A stretch of 33,320 bases of DNA. Origin: Limnofasciculus baicalensis BBK-W-15. Its GTDB lineage: Bacteria > Cyanobacteriota > Cyanobacteriia > Cyanobacteriales > Coleofasciculaceae. Each line of letters begins with the position of its first letter. Position 1 is the stretch's first letter. The notes beneath the pieces were generated by a model that had not been told where the DNA came from, searched no databases, and saw only the letters and a program-made list of their open reading frames with translations. The stretch covers positions 1 to 33,320 of the forward strand of contig NZ_JAMZMM010000020.1 in the NCBI RefSeq assembly GCF_024178385.1. The letters are read 5' to 3'. This document shows positions 1 to 7,219 of the stretch, piece after piece. The translations under genes were made by a program, and so were the position numbers.

Positions 1-1301
1 CCCCTGTTTCCCAGAGTAAGACTGGCTCCTAATAGGGCACAGACGGCAGGATAATAGACGAAGTTATATCGAGGTACGATGGAAATATCCTTACCTAATA
101 AGTAGATAATTCCCAAAAATTGGAGCAGTACACCAAGGGTAAAATAGGATAAAGTGGCAGTTGCTAATTGGATCGATGGAGAAGAAGTCGTCTGGAAATT
201 ATTTCGATCAACCTTACCTAAATTATCCCCGCTTTCCCAGTCTTTTCTCCTCCAAAGTTTCTGAAATCCTAGCCAAAGCCGCCAACCAAACCAACCGGAA
301 AATCCAACCATTAATAAACCCATTGGTATGGCAATCCACAAGGGTTGTTCTTCAACTGGCAAGGCAATAACCATCAGTATCCAACCCACCAATAGTTGGA
401 AGAGAGGTGTGATATTTTGCGGAGTTGGTAACCAATCAGTTTCCTCACGCCTAACTGTTTGCAACAGCACCGATACCCACGGTAAATAACTAAGGGCTAC
501 GCCTAAAATTACTAGGATTACAAGAAGGAAACCTAACCCCCCCAGCCCCCCTTCCCTGGAAGGGAAGGGGGGAGTATGACTCGCGTCTCCTTGCAGGAGA
601 GGGGTTGGGGGAGAGGTTTTCCGGGAGTACATCACCGCAATTAAAGTTAAGATTTGGGCAATAAATACTAGAATAAAAAAGTAATGGACGTAGCAGCCGA
701 TGCTGTTAACAATGCCCCAAAATAACAATAGTAATAATTTTGGTCGCTGTCGCTCTATATATAAACTCTGCTGAATTTTGATTAATCCCAACAGTGCGAG
801 AGTAGTTAGTAACATGGGCAGAGTGTAGTGACGCGCTTCTTGGGAGAGGTAAACAGCAAAGGGCGACACAGCCATGAGTGCTGCAGCCATGAGGGCGGCG
901 GATTTTGAGAAAACGAAGCGATTTAAGCAGTAAATTGCCGCAATTTCAAGTACTCCAATTAAAGCAGGAAGCGATCGCAATGCCCAAGCTAAGGGATATG
1001 TTCCTATTAAATTAATCCAGCTATGTATTAAGCAAAAAAATAAAGGGGGATGGGTTGAGTGTATAATGAGATTATGGGCAATTTCTCCGCAACTGACTTC
1101 CGGCTTGAAGGTGAAAATATTATCTACTGTGGAGATAGGAAAAACAATATCTAGCGGTAAGTTATTATAATTCTGTCCGAAGCTGAAGAAGGCAGTTAGT
1201 ATTTCATCTAACCATAGCGGTTTCAAGTCTAGATGCCAAAACCGTAATAGACTTCCTAATAGAATGATACCAGCAAGCGCAAGATAATCTGGATTAATCA
1301 T
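1..1301 (-). CDS. GT39-like (PMT_2) membrane glycosyltransferase, partial
   Basis: This minus-strand reading frame starts at an ATG at 1301 and stays open to the window edge, so its C-terminus is missing; about 433 residues are visible. It is a polytopic membrane protein. After a first hydrophobic segment it carries WLDEILTAF (residues 30-38), where the Asp-Glu pair matches the catalytic acidic pair in the first periplasmic loop of the ArnT/PMT family. Further on it has HPPLFF and a C-terminal region with KDISIVPRYNFVYYPA. By family these enzymes move a sugar from a polyprenyl-phosphate donor to a lipid or protein acceptor at the outer face of the membrane. The substrate cannot be told. A repeat element at about 530-625 is read in frame inside the protein, adding a Pro/Gly-rich insert that begins SPPTPLLQGDASH. 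No partner gene is visible. Confidence 0.75.
   Translation of the reverse strand, partial: MINPDYLALAGIILLGSLLRFWHLDLKPLWLDEILTAFFSFGQNYNNLPLDIVFPISTVDNIFTFKPEVSCGEIAHNLIIHSTHPPLFFCLIHSWINLIGTYPLAWALRSLPALIGVLEIAAIYCLNRFVFSKSAALMAAALMAVSPFAVYLSQEARHYTLPMLLTTLALLGLIKIQQSLYIERQRPKLLLLLFWGIVNSIGCYVHYFFILVFIAQILTLIAVMYSRKTSPPTPLLQGDASHTPPFPSREGGLGGLGFLLVILVILGVALSYLPWVSVLLQTVRREETDWLPTPQNITPLFQLLVGWILMVIALPVEEQPLWIAIPMGLLMVGFSGWFGWRLWLGFQKLWRRKDWESGDNLGKVDRNNFQTTSSPSIQLATATLSYFTLGVLLQFLGIIYLLGKDISIVPRYNFVYYPAVCALLGASLTLGNR
530..625. repeat. Pro/Gly-coding interspersed repeat inside a gene
   Basis: This G/C-tract repeat has runs such as CCCCCCCAGCCCCCC, then GGAAGGGGGGAG and GGGGTTGGGGG. It resembles a dispersed cyanobacterial repeat commonly found between genes. 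Here it lies within the glycosyltransferase frame without a stop or frameshift, giving a low-complexity insert between two membrane segments. The boundaries are approximate. Confidence 0.6.
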
Positions 1302-1361
1302 TTACTGAATCTGACATTCATTTTTCTTCCCTCTAATATAGAACTCCATAGACTAACGCTA

Positions 1362-1395
1362 GAATGGGTCTAGCCGGAATTGACTAGACCCATTC
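1362..1395. terminator. 12-bp perfect hairpin, possible terminator
   Basis: GAATGGGTCTAG at 1362-1373 is perfectly inverted as CTAGACCCATTC at 1384-1395, with a 10-base loop. It lies 60 bases upstream of the start of the minus-strand glycosyltransferase and has no T-run on either side. It could be a terminator for something upstream, a regulatory hairpin in the leader, or a mobile repeat. Confidence 0.4.
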
Positions 1396-1928
1396 GGGTG
1401 CAAAAGTTTGAATTTTCAACGAGTTAATTGTCTAACGATCTAACTTGCGTTACTAAGGTTTACATTTAGCGCAACTCTTTGCTTAAGGCTCCAACCCAGC
1501 TACCTCTTTCCGGACTTCGGGTTTGGTTTTCTTCGGCTTAGACCGAGAATTTGCCACTTAATGATAATGCTAGGCTGGGAGTTACACTTGGCTCATAGAC
1601 CGGAGGCATCAAATCTATGCTCCTTGGGTTGGTTACCACTTATCTGTCTAGTGGTTGATGTCTACTATTAAATTAGCACAGCTATTTTTAGTTGGGGCAA
1701 ACTCTTTACTAAAGTTTATGAGTCTTTACGAATTGCAACGTTGGTAGACAGAAAGCAAAGAGAAGGCGATCGCGTTTGCTGGTACTGTTGGCGTAGAGTC
1801 TCGTTGGCGTAGCCTCTTGTAGAGAAGGCTCCCGCGTTTCGTAGTGCTTAAGCTTTGAGGGAGTGGACTTCGAGGAGGATAGTACATTTGACATCTTGCT
1901 ATGATACTACTTGTGACACTATCGCTAT
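1396..1928. other. Gene-free stretch with a possible transposon scar and repeats
   Basis: No convincing gene is present. On the minus strand 1538-1609 reads a short open piece containing YEPSVTPSLALSLSGKFS. A different minus frame at about 1483-1557 contains KPKKTKPEVRKEVAG. Such short tails beside a hairpin (ACCACT/AGTGGT near 1634-1656) suggest the scar of an IS200/IS605-type tnpB end, but this is a weak call. At about 1785-1840 there is a palindromic cyanobacterial repeat (GTTGGCGTAGCCTCTTGTAGAGAAGG). A 61-codon minus-strand frame at 1709-1894 runs through that repeat and is probably not a gene. Confidence 0.35.
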
Positions 1929-2216
1929 ATGGGCAAATTAGAGAAAAAGGAAAAAATTGACAACGAGCATCCTTATCATTGGCTTAAGGTATTTGATCCA
2001 GAGGAACTAAATCAATTGATTGATGAGGTAATGTCGGTATATCGTTCAGTTGATTTATCCGCCAAAGCTTGGGATGAATTAGAGGGAATTATCCATGAAT
2101 GGCATGAGAGTGCTTTAGCAATATCTAATCCAGACATTGAAGCTGCTTTTAGCCAAGAAAGTGATGAGCTTGAGGAAGTGATATTATCTCAGCCTCTTGA
2201 TGAAAATGCTGCTTAA
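1929..2216 (+). CDS. Small acidic hypothetical protein
   Basis: This 95-residue protein is rich in Glu and Asp and has no membrane segment or known catalytic motif that I recognise. The central stretch IIHEWHESALAISNPDIEAA gives the impression of a small helical cyanobacterial protein family, of the size of antitoxins, but I cannot name it. The start is the ATG at 1929; no good ribosome binding site precedes it. It lies on the same strand as, and 155 bases upstream of, the DUF262/RelA-SpoT pair, so it could be part of that module or an unrelated leftover. The bases between (about 2247-2340) also read as a coding-like fragment beginning DRDGNLLPSLDDVAEVQRS, with no clear start. Confidence 0.55.
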   Translation: MGKLEKKEKIDNEHPYHWLKVFDPEELNQLIDEVMSVYRSVDLSAKAWDELEGIIHEWHESALAISNPDIEAAFSQESDELEEVILSQPLDENAA

Positions 2217-2371
2217 TTGTTTGATATTTCAGACCTATAGCAACTCTGTTATGATCGAGATGGTAATCTGTTGCCAAGTCTTGATGATGTGGCTGAGGTA
2301 CAGCGATCGACAACAGTCCATATCATTTATCTTAGATTAAAGAAAAATCTAATTACTATTGAGGACATCCA

Positions 2372-3448
2372 ATGGCTAGAACAATTAACTTTCAAACTAT
2401 ATCTTGGTTTTGGGATCTCTATAATAGGAACCTCCTCGATCTTGAGCCACCTTATCAAAGACGTAGTGTTTGGAATCAAGATTATAAGGATTATTTTATC
2501 GATACTGTACTGAATGGCTATCCAGCACCTGCAATATTTATCTATCAAGAGATTACTCCTGAAGGAGTTGCCAAAGTCAGTGTAGTTGATGGTAAGCAAA
2601 GATTATCTACTTTGTTTGAATTTGCCAAAAACGAGTTTCCTGTTTACGAAAAAGCCACGGTTCAAAGATTTCAGGATAAATATTTTAAAGATCTAGATCC
2701 TGAAGATAAACAAGACTTTTGGAAATATCAATTTGCTATTGAATATCTACCATCATCTGATGAAAAAATTATCGGAGATATATTCAATCGAATTAATCGA
2801 AATGTTGTCAAGCTAACTCCTCAAGAACTGCGTCATGCTAAATTTAATGGTCTTTTTATTAATACAGCAGAAGACTTAACTACTTGGATGTTTAATTATT
2901 TAGATGGAAAAAATAATTTTCCATCGATTGATTCTAGAACTAAAAAACAAATGAAAGATGTGGAGATGGTAGCACAGTTACTCCTTTTTTTAGAAGAAGG
3001 TGCTAGATCCTATAATCAGGACTATCTTGACAAAGCCTTTAGCGATCGAGATAGTGATTGGGAAACAAAAGATGAGATAGAGGCTGAATTTCGTCATACT
3101 GTTGAAGACATAAAAAAAATATTAGACTTCTCAGAAAACTTACCTAAAACCAGATTAAAAAATCAAGCGGATTTTTATTCTTTATTTGGTGCTATTGCTG
3201 AGTTAAATCGTGTGAATTCACTGAATATAACTAAAGATATTAGTCAGAGAATATATGATTTTTTACAGATAGTAGAAGATAAAAAAACAAGAAATAAGTC
3301 TAGCGATGCACTAGATAATTATGAAAAAAAAGCCCTGTCATACTATAATGCAGTTAAATCTTCCTTTACAGATTCAGGACCAAGAAAAAATAGAATCGAA
3401 ATTATCAAATCTGTAATTAAGGGAGATCTTAATAGAGAAAAACCTTAA
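2372..3448 (+). CDS. DUF262 domain protein
   Basis: This 358-residue protein has the hallmarks of the DUF262 (GmrS-like, ParB/Srx-fold) family: PPYQRR with a following Trp (residues 26-34), the nucleotide-linked motif DGKQR (73-77, usually DGQQR), and FNRINRNVVKLTPQELRHA (138-156). DUF262 domains in GmrSD and related restriction factors bind or hydrolyse NTPs. The C-terminal HNH domain (DUF1524/GmrD) of those enzymes is absent here; the remaining 200 residues are helical and charged without an obvious nuclease motif. A RelA/SpoT-like gene begins 5 bases after the stop, so the two are almost certainly co-transcribed. Base composition is visibly more AT-rich than in alaS or ndhF, which suggests horizontal acquisition. 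Family assignment is firm; a role in phage defence is inferred from the family and context. Confidence 0.85.
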   Translation: MARTINFQTISWFWDLYNRNLLDLEPPYQRRSVWNQDYKDYFIDTVLNGYPAPAIFIYQEITPEGVAKVSVVDGKQRLSTLFEFAKNEFPVYEKATVQRFQDKYFKDLDPEDKQDFWKYQFAIEYLPSSDEKIIGDIFNRINRNVVKLTPQELRHAKFNGLFINTAEDLTTWMFNYLDGKNNFPSIDSRTKKQMKDVEMVAQLLLFLEEGARSYNQDYLDKAFSDRDSDWETKDEIEAEFRHTVEDIKKILDFSENLPKTRLKNQADFYSLFGAIAELNRVNSLNITKDISQRIYDFLQIVEDKKTRNKSSDALDNYEKKALSYYNAVKSSFTDSGPRKNRIEIIKSVIKGDLNREKP

Positions 3449-3453
3449 ATATT

Positions 3454-4446
3454 ATGATTTACCCCTCTATATTAGATCGCACATATCAAGAATATTATCC
3501 TTTTGTGGAAGAAACTGCAAAAAGAGTTAAAGAAACATTGATAAACTTCTGTGAACAGAAAGGATATGCCTTTACTTCTCGGATTAAAAGCATTGAATCT
3601 TTAGCTGAAAAAATTGAAACGGGGCGATTTAAAAAATGGTCAGATTTAGATGATTTATTTGCCTGTACAGTCATAATACCTACTTTATCTCATGAAGAGG
3701 AAGTTAGAGAATTTTGTAAAAAGACATTTCAGATTATCAGAACAGTTAAACGAGGACAGAATAAAAAAGCACCAGATATATTTCGCTTTGATTCAACTAG
3801 AATTTATGCTAAATTAAAGCAGATAGATGATACACCTCAAATTGATAGATTAAACATTTATAAGATTGTCTTTGAAATTCAAATTAAAAGTGCTTTTGAA
3901 CACGCCTGGTTAGTGTCAACTCATGATATTGTGTATAAAAATTCTGAGATTGACTGGAAAAGATTACGTTTAGCTTCACAAATCAAAGCAACTGTTGAAC
4001 AACTAGATACGCTTATTCTGGCATTTGAACAAACCTCTATGGTTATAGAAGACAATGATTATAGTGAGATCAAAATCAAGCGTCACTTAGCAACTGAAAT
4101 AAAAAAACTATTTGATAATAGAAAAATCCCTGATGAGTTACAGCCGAAAGATATGAATCGTTTTTGTGATAATTTATATCGTCTTATGATTAGTGCCCAG
4201 AAAGAAGAAAAAGATCTAAAAAATATTATGAAACAAATAAAAACAGAAATTGAGTCAACAAAAATTAATACAATTCCTCTGAGTATTTCATTATTTCAAT
4301 ATTTTTTGGCAATTTTAGTATCTAAACAAATAATTGAACCTCCTACCCAAAATTACTACTGCCATATAACAGAAGAATTCAGCAGCTTATATCCATCTAT
4401 ACAAACCAATATTAATTCTATTTTTCTATATAGTGATGAGCCTTGA
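3454..4446 (+). CDS. RelA/SpoT-like nucleotidyltransferase
   Basis: This 330-residue protein has a RelA/SpoT synthetase fold in its first 200 residues. Visible signatures are RIKSIESLAEKI (43-54; the R-x-K-S...K element that binds ATP), DLFACTVI (67-74) at the place of the catalytic Asp block usually seen as D-x-x-A/G-x-R, and EIQIKS (141-146) with the catalytic Glu, followed by EHAW (149-152) and a His-Asp...Tyr-Lys (157-162). The Asp and Glu are kept, but the conserved Arg of the first block is Thr72. No HD hydrolase, TGS or ACT domain is present, so it is a small alarmone-synthetase type or toxSAS-like enzyme, not housekeeping Rel. The C-terminal 130 residues are helical and of unknown function. 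It follows the DUF262 gene after 5 bases and appears to be in the same operon. Its product ((p)ppGpp, (p)ppApp or a modified tRNA) cannot be predicted. Confidence 0.8.
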   Translation: MIYPSILDRTYQEYYPFVEETAKRVKETLINFCEQKGYAFTSRIKSIESLAEKIETGRFKKWSDLDDLFACTVIIPTLSHEEEVREFCKKTFQIIRTVKRGQNKKAPDIFRFDSTRIYAKLKQIDDTPQIDRLNIYKIVFEIQIKSAFEHAWLVSTHDIVYKNSEIDWKRLRLASQIKATVEQLDTLILAFEQTSMVIEDNDYSEIKIKRHLATEIKKLFDNRKIPDELQPKDMNRFCDNLYRLMISAQKEEKDLKNIMKQIKTEIESTKINTIPLSISLFQYFLAILVSKQIIEPPTQNYYCHITEEFSSLYPSIQTNINSIFLYSDEP

Positions 4447-4470
4447 TGAAGCTACTTGATGTGTGAGTTA

Positions 4471-4611
4471 TTAAAATTGGGGGCAGAGAGGAATGAAAAC
4501 ACTTTCCATTTGTTGAAGAGTTTCTTCAATCCGTTCCTGAAGAGCCGGATTGCGCTTGACAAACTTCCGGAACGAGCGTTTGAATTTTGGGGTTAAAACC
4601 AGTAGTCTCAT
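4471..4611 (-). pseudogene. Truncated RelE/YafQ-like toxin
   Basis: A 46-residue minus-strand frame starts at the ATG at 4611, which overlaps the stop of the upstream antitoxin as ATGA. It begins MRLLVLTPKFKRSFRKFV and continues RNPALQERIEETLQQME. This is the usual N-terminal half of cyanobacterial YafQ/RelE-type mRNA interferases of about 90 residues. It then changes into an unrelated tail and stops, so the catalytic C-terminal half with its Arg/His/Tyr residues is gone. It is probably inactive. The truncation lies between the toxin and the end of the RelA/SpoT-like gene, suggesting that an insertion or deletion joined the two regions. Confidence 0.7.
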
Positions 4612-4835
4612 ACTTCTGACTCGTCCAAAGATTGGCGTAATTCGGCAATTACATCCTCGGCTGACTGTTGTTTAAATTTGCCTCCATGGAAATCAGCCAA
4701 GGTTTGTTCGGCATCTTTAGCCATTTCTGCACGGCGACTTTCGTAGTGTCGGTTTTGCAGAATTTTGATCAGCATTTCCTGCTGTTCCATTGGCAGTTGC
4801 AAAGCAGTTTCTAGCACTTGGTTGAGGGTATTCAT
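4608..4835 (-). CDS. RelB-like antitoxin of a broken pair
   Basis: This 75-residue protein starts at the ATG at 4835 and ends four bases into the toxin frame (ATGA overlap), which is typical of translationally coupled toxin-antitoxin operons. It begins MNTLNQVLETALQLPMEQQE and has charged, mainly helical sequence, as in small cyanobacterial antitoxins that precede YafQ/RelE-like toxins. The N-terminal half would form the DNA-binding dimer and the C-terminal half the toxin-wrapping segment. Since the partner toxin is cut short, this antitoxin is probably a relic, or it could still neutralise a related toxin elsewhere. Confidence 0.7.
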   Translation of the reverse strand: MNTLNQVLETALQLPMEQQEMLIKILQNRHYESRRAEMAKDAEQTLADFHGGKFKQQSAEDVIAELRQSLDESEV

Positions 4836-4937
4836 GAGATTAGGCTATCAATTTTTAAGTTCAAACAGCTTATGCCAAAGTTTTTATAAATCAATGCTCT
4901 CTGGCTTAGTTATGGGTGGCAGTATAGTGGGTGATAT

Positions 4938-5072
4938 CTATAACAATATCACAGTTTCCCCAGAGCGATCGCCTGGACGAAGCGGGCGCAGATGTAAGGT
5001 AATTTCTGTATCAAGTCGCTTGAGAAAAATAAATAATTTGCCATCACTAAATCGTTGAAACTCTCCGTTCAT
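4938..5072 (-). pseudogene. Possible gene remnant, 44 residues
   Basis: A minus-strand frame starting at the ATG at 5072 includes GEFQRFSDGKLFIFLKRLDT followed by LHLRPLRPGDRSGE. The reading frame carries coding-like sequence upstream of the ATG as far as a stop near 5099. I do not recognise the family. It sits between two broken toxin-type loci and is most likely the tail of a lost gene. The spacer up to 5170 holds nothing else clear. Confidence 0.25.
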
Positions 5073-5170
5073 TAGCTGATAGGGAAAATGTGAGTCTTAA
5101 TCAGTATATTGTGTCGGTGTTGAGTGGAGGAATTGATAGAATAAAAATAATCTCTAAAGATTCACGATCG

Positions 5171-5245
5171 CTATGACTCTCCAATAACTCTTCTAAAATG
5201 GCTACGAATTTGTCGCTGTAACTCAACCGAAATATATGCGCTCAC
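5171..5245 (-). pseudogene. N-terminal remnant of an HNH endonuclease
   Basis: The frame starts with GTG at 5245 overlapping the TGA stop of the upstream gene (GTGA), and reads VSAYISVELQRQIRSHF before running into unrelated sequence and a stop. That beginning matches my recollection of small cyanobacterial HNH proteins, which continue with a Cys-rich zinc site and the HNH motif. All catalytic parts are missing. The overlap suggests that the original pair was a coupled operon with the gene at 5242-5586. Confidence 0.5.
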
Positions 5246-5586
5246 GCTACTGTTGCCAAATTGTTTAAACAGTGTAAAGTATATCTAGCTCTGGTTTTGA
5301 GGATTGTTAGTTGATCTACTTGTGCTAGCAGACGGTCTAGATTAGCAATTTCGTCAGGAGAGAGTTGAGATTCTGCATTTTGAATTAGCATATCATCCAA
5401 TTGATTCTGTGCTGCGGGAGCTAGCATACTATCAGCTAAGGCTTGCAGTTCATCTTGGCTTAAGCTAATTAAGCATTCTTCATCCATAGCCAAGGGGTTT
5501 GTTAGTCGATGATATGCTGCTAAATCTAACAAGATGCCAACTCGCTCTCCCTCTTCGTTGGTAATATATCGTACTTGCTCAGACAT
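5242..5586 (-). CDS. Hypothetical antitoxin-like protein
   Basis: This 114-residue protein starts at the ATG at 5586. It begins MSEQVRYITNEEGERVGILLDL, a pattern seen in cyanobacterial Phd/antitoxin-like proteins in which a short strand binds DNA or initiates dimerisation. A helical acidic middle and a degenerate C-terminal tail (TRARYTLHCLNNLATVA) follow. It overlaps the HNH remnant downstream by four bases. A second, broken copy of its first 27 codons lies just upstream at about 5740-5815. I infer that it was the antitoxin or regulator for the lost HNH protein; no biochemical role is known to me. Confidence 0.55.
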   Translation of the reverse strand: MSEQVRYITNEEGERVGILLDLAAYHRLTNPLAMDEECLISLSQDELQALADSMLAPAAQNQLDDMLIQNAESQLSPDEIANLDRLLAQVDQLTILKTRARYTLHCLNNLATVA

Positions 5587-5736
5587 GGGTTTTTTCTTTG
5601 TTAGTTTTTGGATTTATCGTAGCTTATGGGAGTGAGTGCGATGTCTTTGGCTGGTGAGTGCGATCGCCTCTCATTAATTTTATGCCATAATCTAAATTAA
5701 GTTCGATATGCAAAGCTATGAACCCCATTTACTCAG

Positions 5737-5815
5737 GGGTTTGCTAGTCGATTATACCCTGCCAAATCTAACAAGATGCCAACTCGCTCTCCCTGTTCGT
5801 TAGTAATATTCTGAT
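5737..5815 (-). pseudogene. Duplicated N-terminal fragment of the 5242-5586 gene
   Basis: On the minus strand this reads NITNEQGERVGILLDLAGYN, closely matching residues 8-28 of the neighbouring gene, and ends in a stop after LANP. There is no start codon in good position. It is the remnant of a tandem paralogue, showing that this locus arose by duplication followed by decay. Confidence 0.65.
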
Positions 5816-5825
5816 AAGTTACCAC

Positions 5826-6926
5826 CTAACTCCTATTTTCATCACCGAAGTTATTAATTATATATTGTGCTAGAAAATCGTATTGTCCATTCATTCTCTT
5901 CATTAACTCCTTTTGATAAGATGACCAACCATCAAATATAGTTGGGCGTTGACTGGATAAATATTGGAGAGGAATATTCAATTTTTGAATTTCAGAAGCC
6001 ATGACATTCAAATCTTCAATTTTTACTACGGGTTCTGTATTTATAAAGTTAGGCAAACAGTCGTAGCTGGATATTCCTTGCAATTTAGGGATTAAATCAT
6101 TTTTTATTTTCTCTATAATTTTATCTAAATGAGCTTTGTCTGCTCCAATTTCTTTCCGTTCACCAGTACTCGTATATTTTTTAGTATCAAATCCATTAAA
6201 AATCCATCCACCAAACTTAGGTTGACCTTTTCTTGGTATAACTTTATCGTATTGATTTGAACTTTCATAACGTCGCTTACCTTGATTCCAATCATCAATA
6301 AAAGTTGGTAGTACTTCGCCAATTAAACTAACGCAGTAAGCAGAGAATGAATCAGGGGTACAAGGAACTAAGAAATAATCAGAGCAATATAAAGCTGAAC
6401 GGACAAGTGTGTTAAATGATGGAGGCAAATCAATTAATACATAGTCGTAAGATTTTTCCTTTCTTTCAAGATGCTCTACAAGAAGAAATGGAACTAAGAA
6501 TCTATACAAACCAGTGCCTTGTACCACATCAGTCCCAACAGTAAGTATATCGGCAAAACTATTAAGCCAGAAATCTCCTGGAACTATATCTATAATAATC
6601 TGATTGTGAATTGTCTTAATTCCATCATTAAGCATATCCTTCTGATATTTAGGCTGAGTAACGTAAGTTTCGCTATTTTGAGTAGGTTGAAGAGATGGTT
6701 GAGCAAAAGCTCGAATTGTCTTTCCAAATGGAAATTCTTCTGTTCTCTCAAGATAGTCACCAAATTCATCATATCCAATTGTTGCAATGGAAAGATTACA
6801 CTGAGGGTCAAAATCAATCAAAAGAATTTTATTTCCGGCTGCTGCCAGTGATGCGCTCAGATTAAAAATAGTAGTTGTTTTGCCTACACCACCTTTGTTG
6901 TTAAACAAAGAAATTATTTTAGTCAT
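5826..6926 (-). CDS. ParA/MinD-type ATPase (orphan)
   Basis: This 366-residue protein begins at the ATG at 6926, preceded by AAGGAA about 5 bases upstream. An upstream ATG at 6983 would add 19 residues of poor quality. It has the deviant Walker A NNKGGVGKTT (residues 9-18), Walker A' LLIDFDPQ (35-42) and Walker B DYVLIDLPPSFN (161-172), all typical of ParA-like P-loop ATPases that dimerise on DNA. The C-terminal 150 residues are longer than in standard ParA and rich in Lys and Asn. No parB or centromere-like repeat is next to it, so plasmid or chromosome partition is not supported. Chromosomal orphan ParAs can position protein cargo or belong to defence or mobile elements. It is divergent from alaS. 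Confidence 0.8.
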   Translation of the reverse strand: MTKIISLFNNKGGVGKTTTIFNLSASLAAAGNKILLIDFDPQCNLSIATIGYDEFGDYLERTEEFPFGKTIRAFAQPSLQPTQNSETYVTQPKYQKDMLNDGIKTIHNQIIIDIVPGDFWLNSFADILTVGTDVVQGTGLYRFLVPFLLVEHLERKEKSYDYVLIDLPPSFNTLVRSALYCSDYFLVPCTPDSFSAYCVSLIGEVLPTFIDDWNQGKRRYESSNQYDKVIPRKGQPKFGGWIFNGFDTKKYTSTGERKEIGADKAHLDKIIEKIKNDLIPKLQGISSYDCLPNFINTEPVVKIEDLNVMASEIQKLNIPLQYLSSQRPTIFDGWSSYQKELMKRMNGQYDFLAQYIINNFGDENRS

Positions 6927-7121
6927 GAAGGTTCCTTTTAGGTGCAAAGTTTCACTTAACGGCGCTTGGTGATGCCATTGCATAACTCCTGCTCAATTGG
7001 TGAGTAGAGGCAATAACTGAATAATGCCATTATTCTACAAGAATTTCCACAACTCACAACCCCTAACAGCCAACTCGACGACACAAATGTAAAAATAGAT
7101 AACAACTTAACGGATCTTAAA

Positions 7122-7210
7122 GTGAGAGGTGAGAGGTGAGAGGTGAGAGGCTAACGGCTAATCGCCAGTTGCCTACTCCCCACTCCCCACTCCCTACTCC
7201 CCATTCCCTA
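7122..7210. repeat. Heptamer tandem repeats before alaS
   Basis: GTGAGAG is repeated about four times at 7122-7150, and an ACTCCCC/CCCTACT heptamer follows at 7173-7210. These match the short tandemly repeated repetitive (STRR) sequences known from filamentous cyanobacteria. They lie directly in front of alaS. The similar GGGGAGTGGGG tract at the right window edge (about 33298-33320) is the same kind of repeat. Confidence 0.75.
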
Positions 7211-7219
7211 CAAAAAACC

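Noticed and set aside
161-370. Plus-strand frame of 69 codons
   Set aside because: It lies antisense within the glycosyltransferase.
1709-1894. Minus-strand 61-codon frame
   Set aside because: It runs through a dispersed palindromic repeat and has no coding character.
2271-2513. Plus frame of 80 codons overlapping the DUF262 start
   Set aside because: The second half is antiphase to a clear gene; only the first part looks coding-like, and I treat it as a possible scrap.
2372-4446. A GmrSD-type restriction pair
   Set aside because: GmrD's HNH (DUF1524) part is absent; the second gene is a RelA/SpoT-like protein, not an HNH nuclease.
5826-6926. Plasmid partition locus
   Set aside because: No parB, centromere-like iterons or replication gene is present, and chromosomal housekeeping genes flank it.
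7136-7219. Longer alaS start
   Set aside because: The extension encodes only heptamer repeats ([13 protein letters not shown]); AlaRS homologues begin near 7220.
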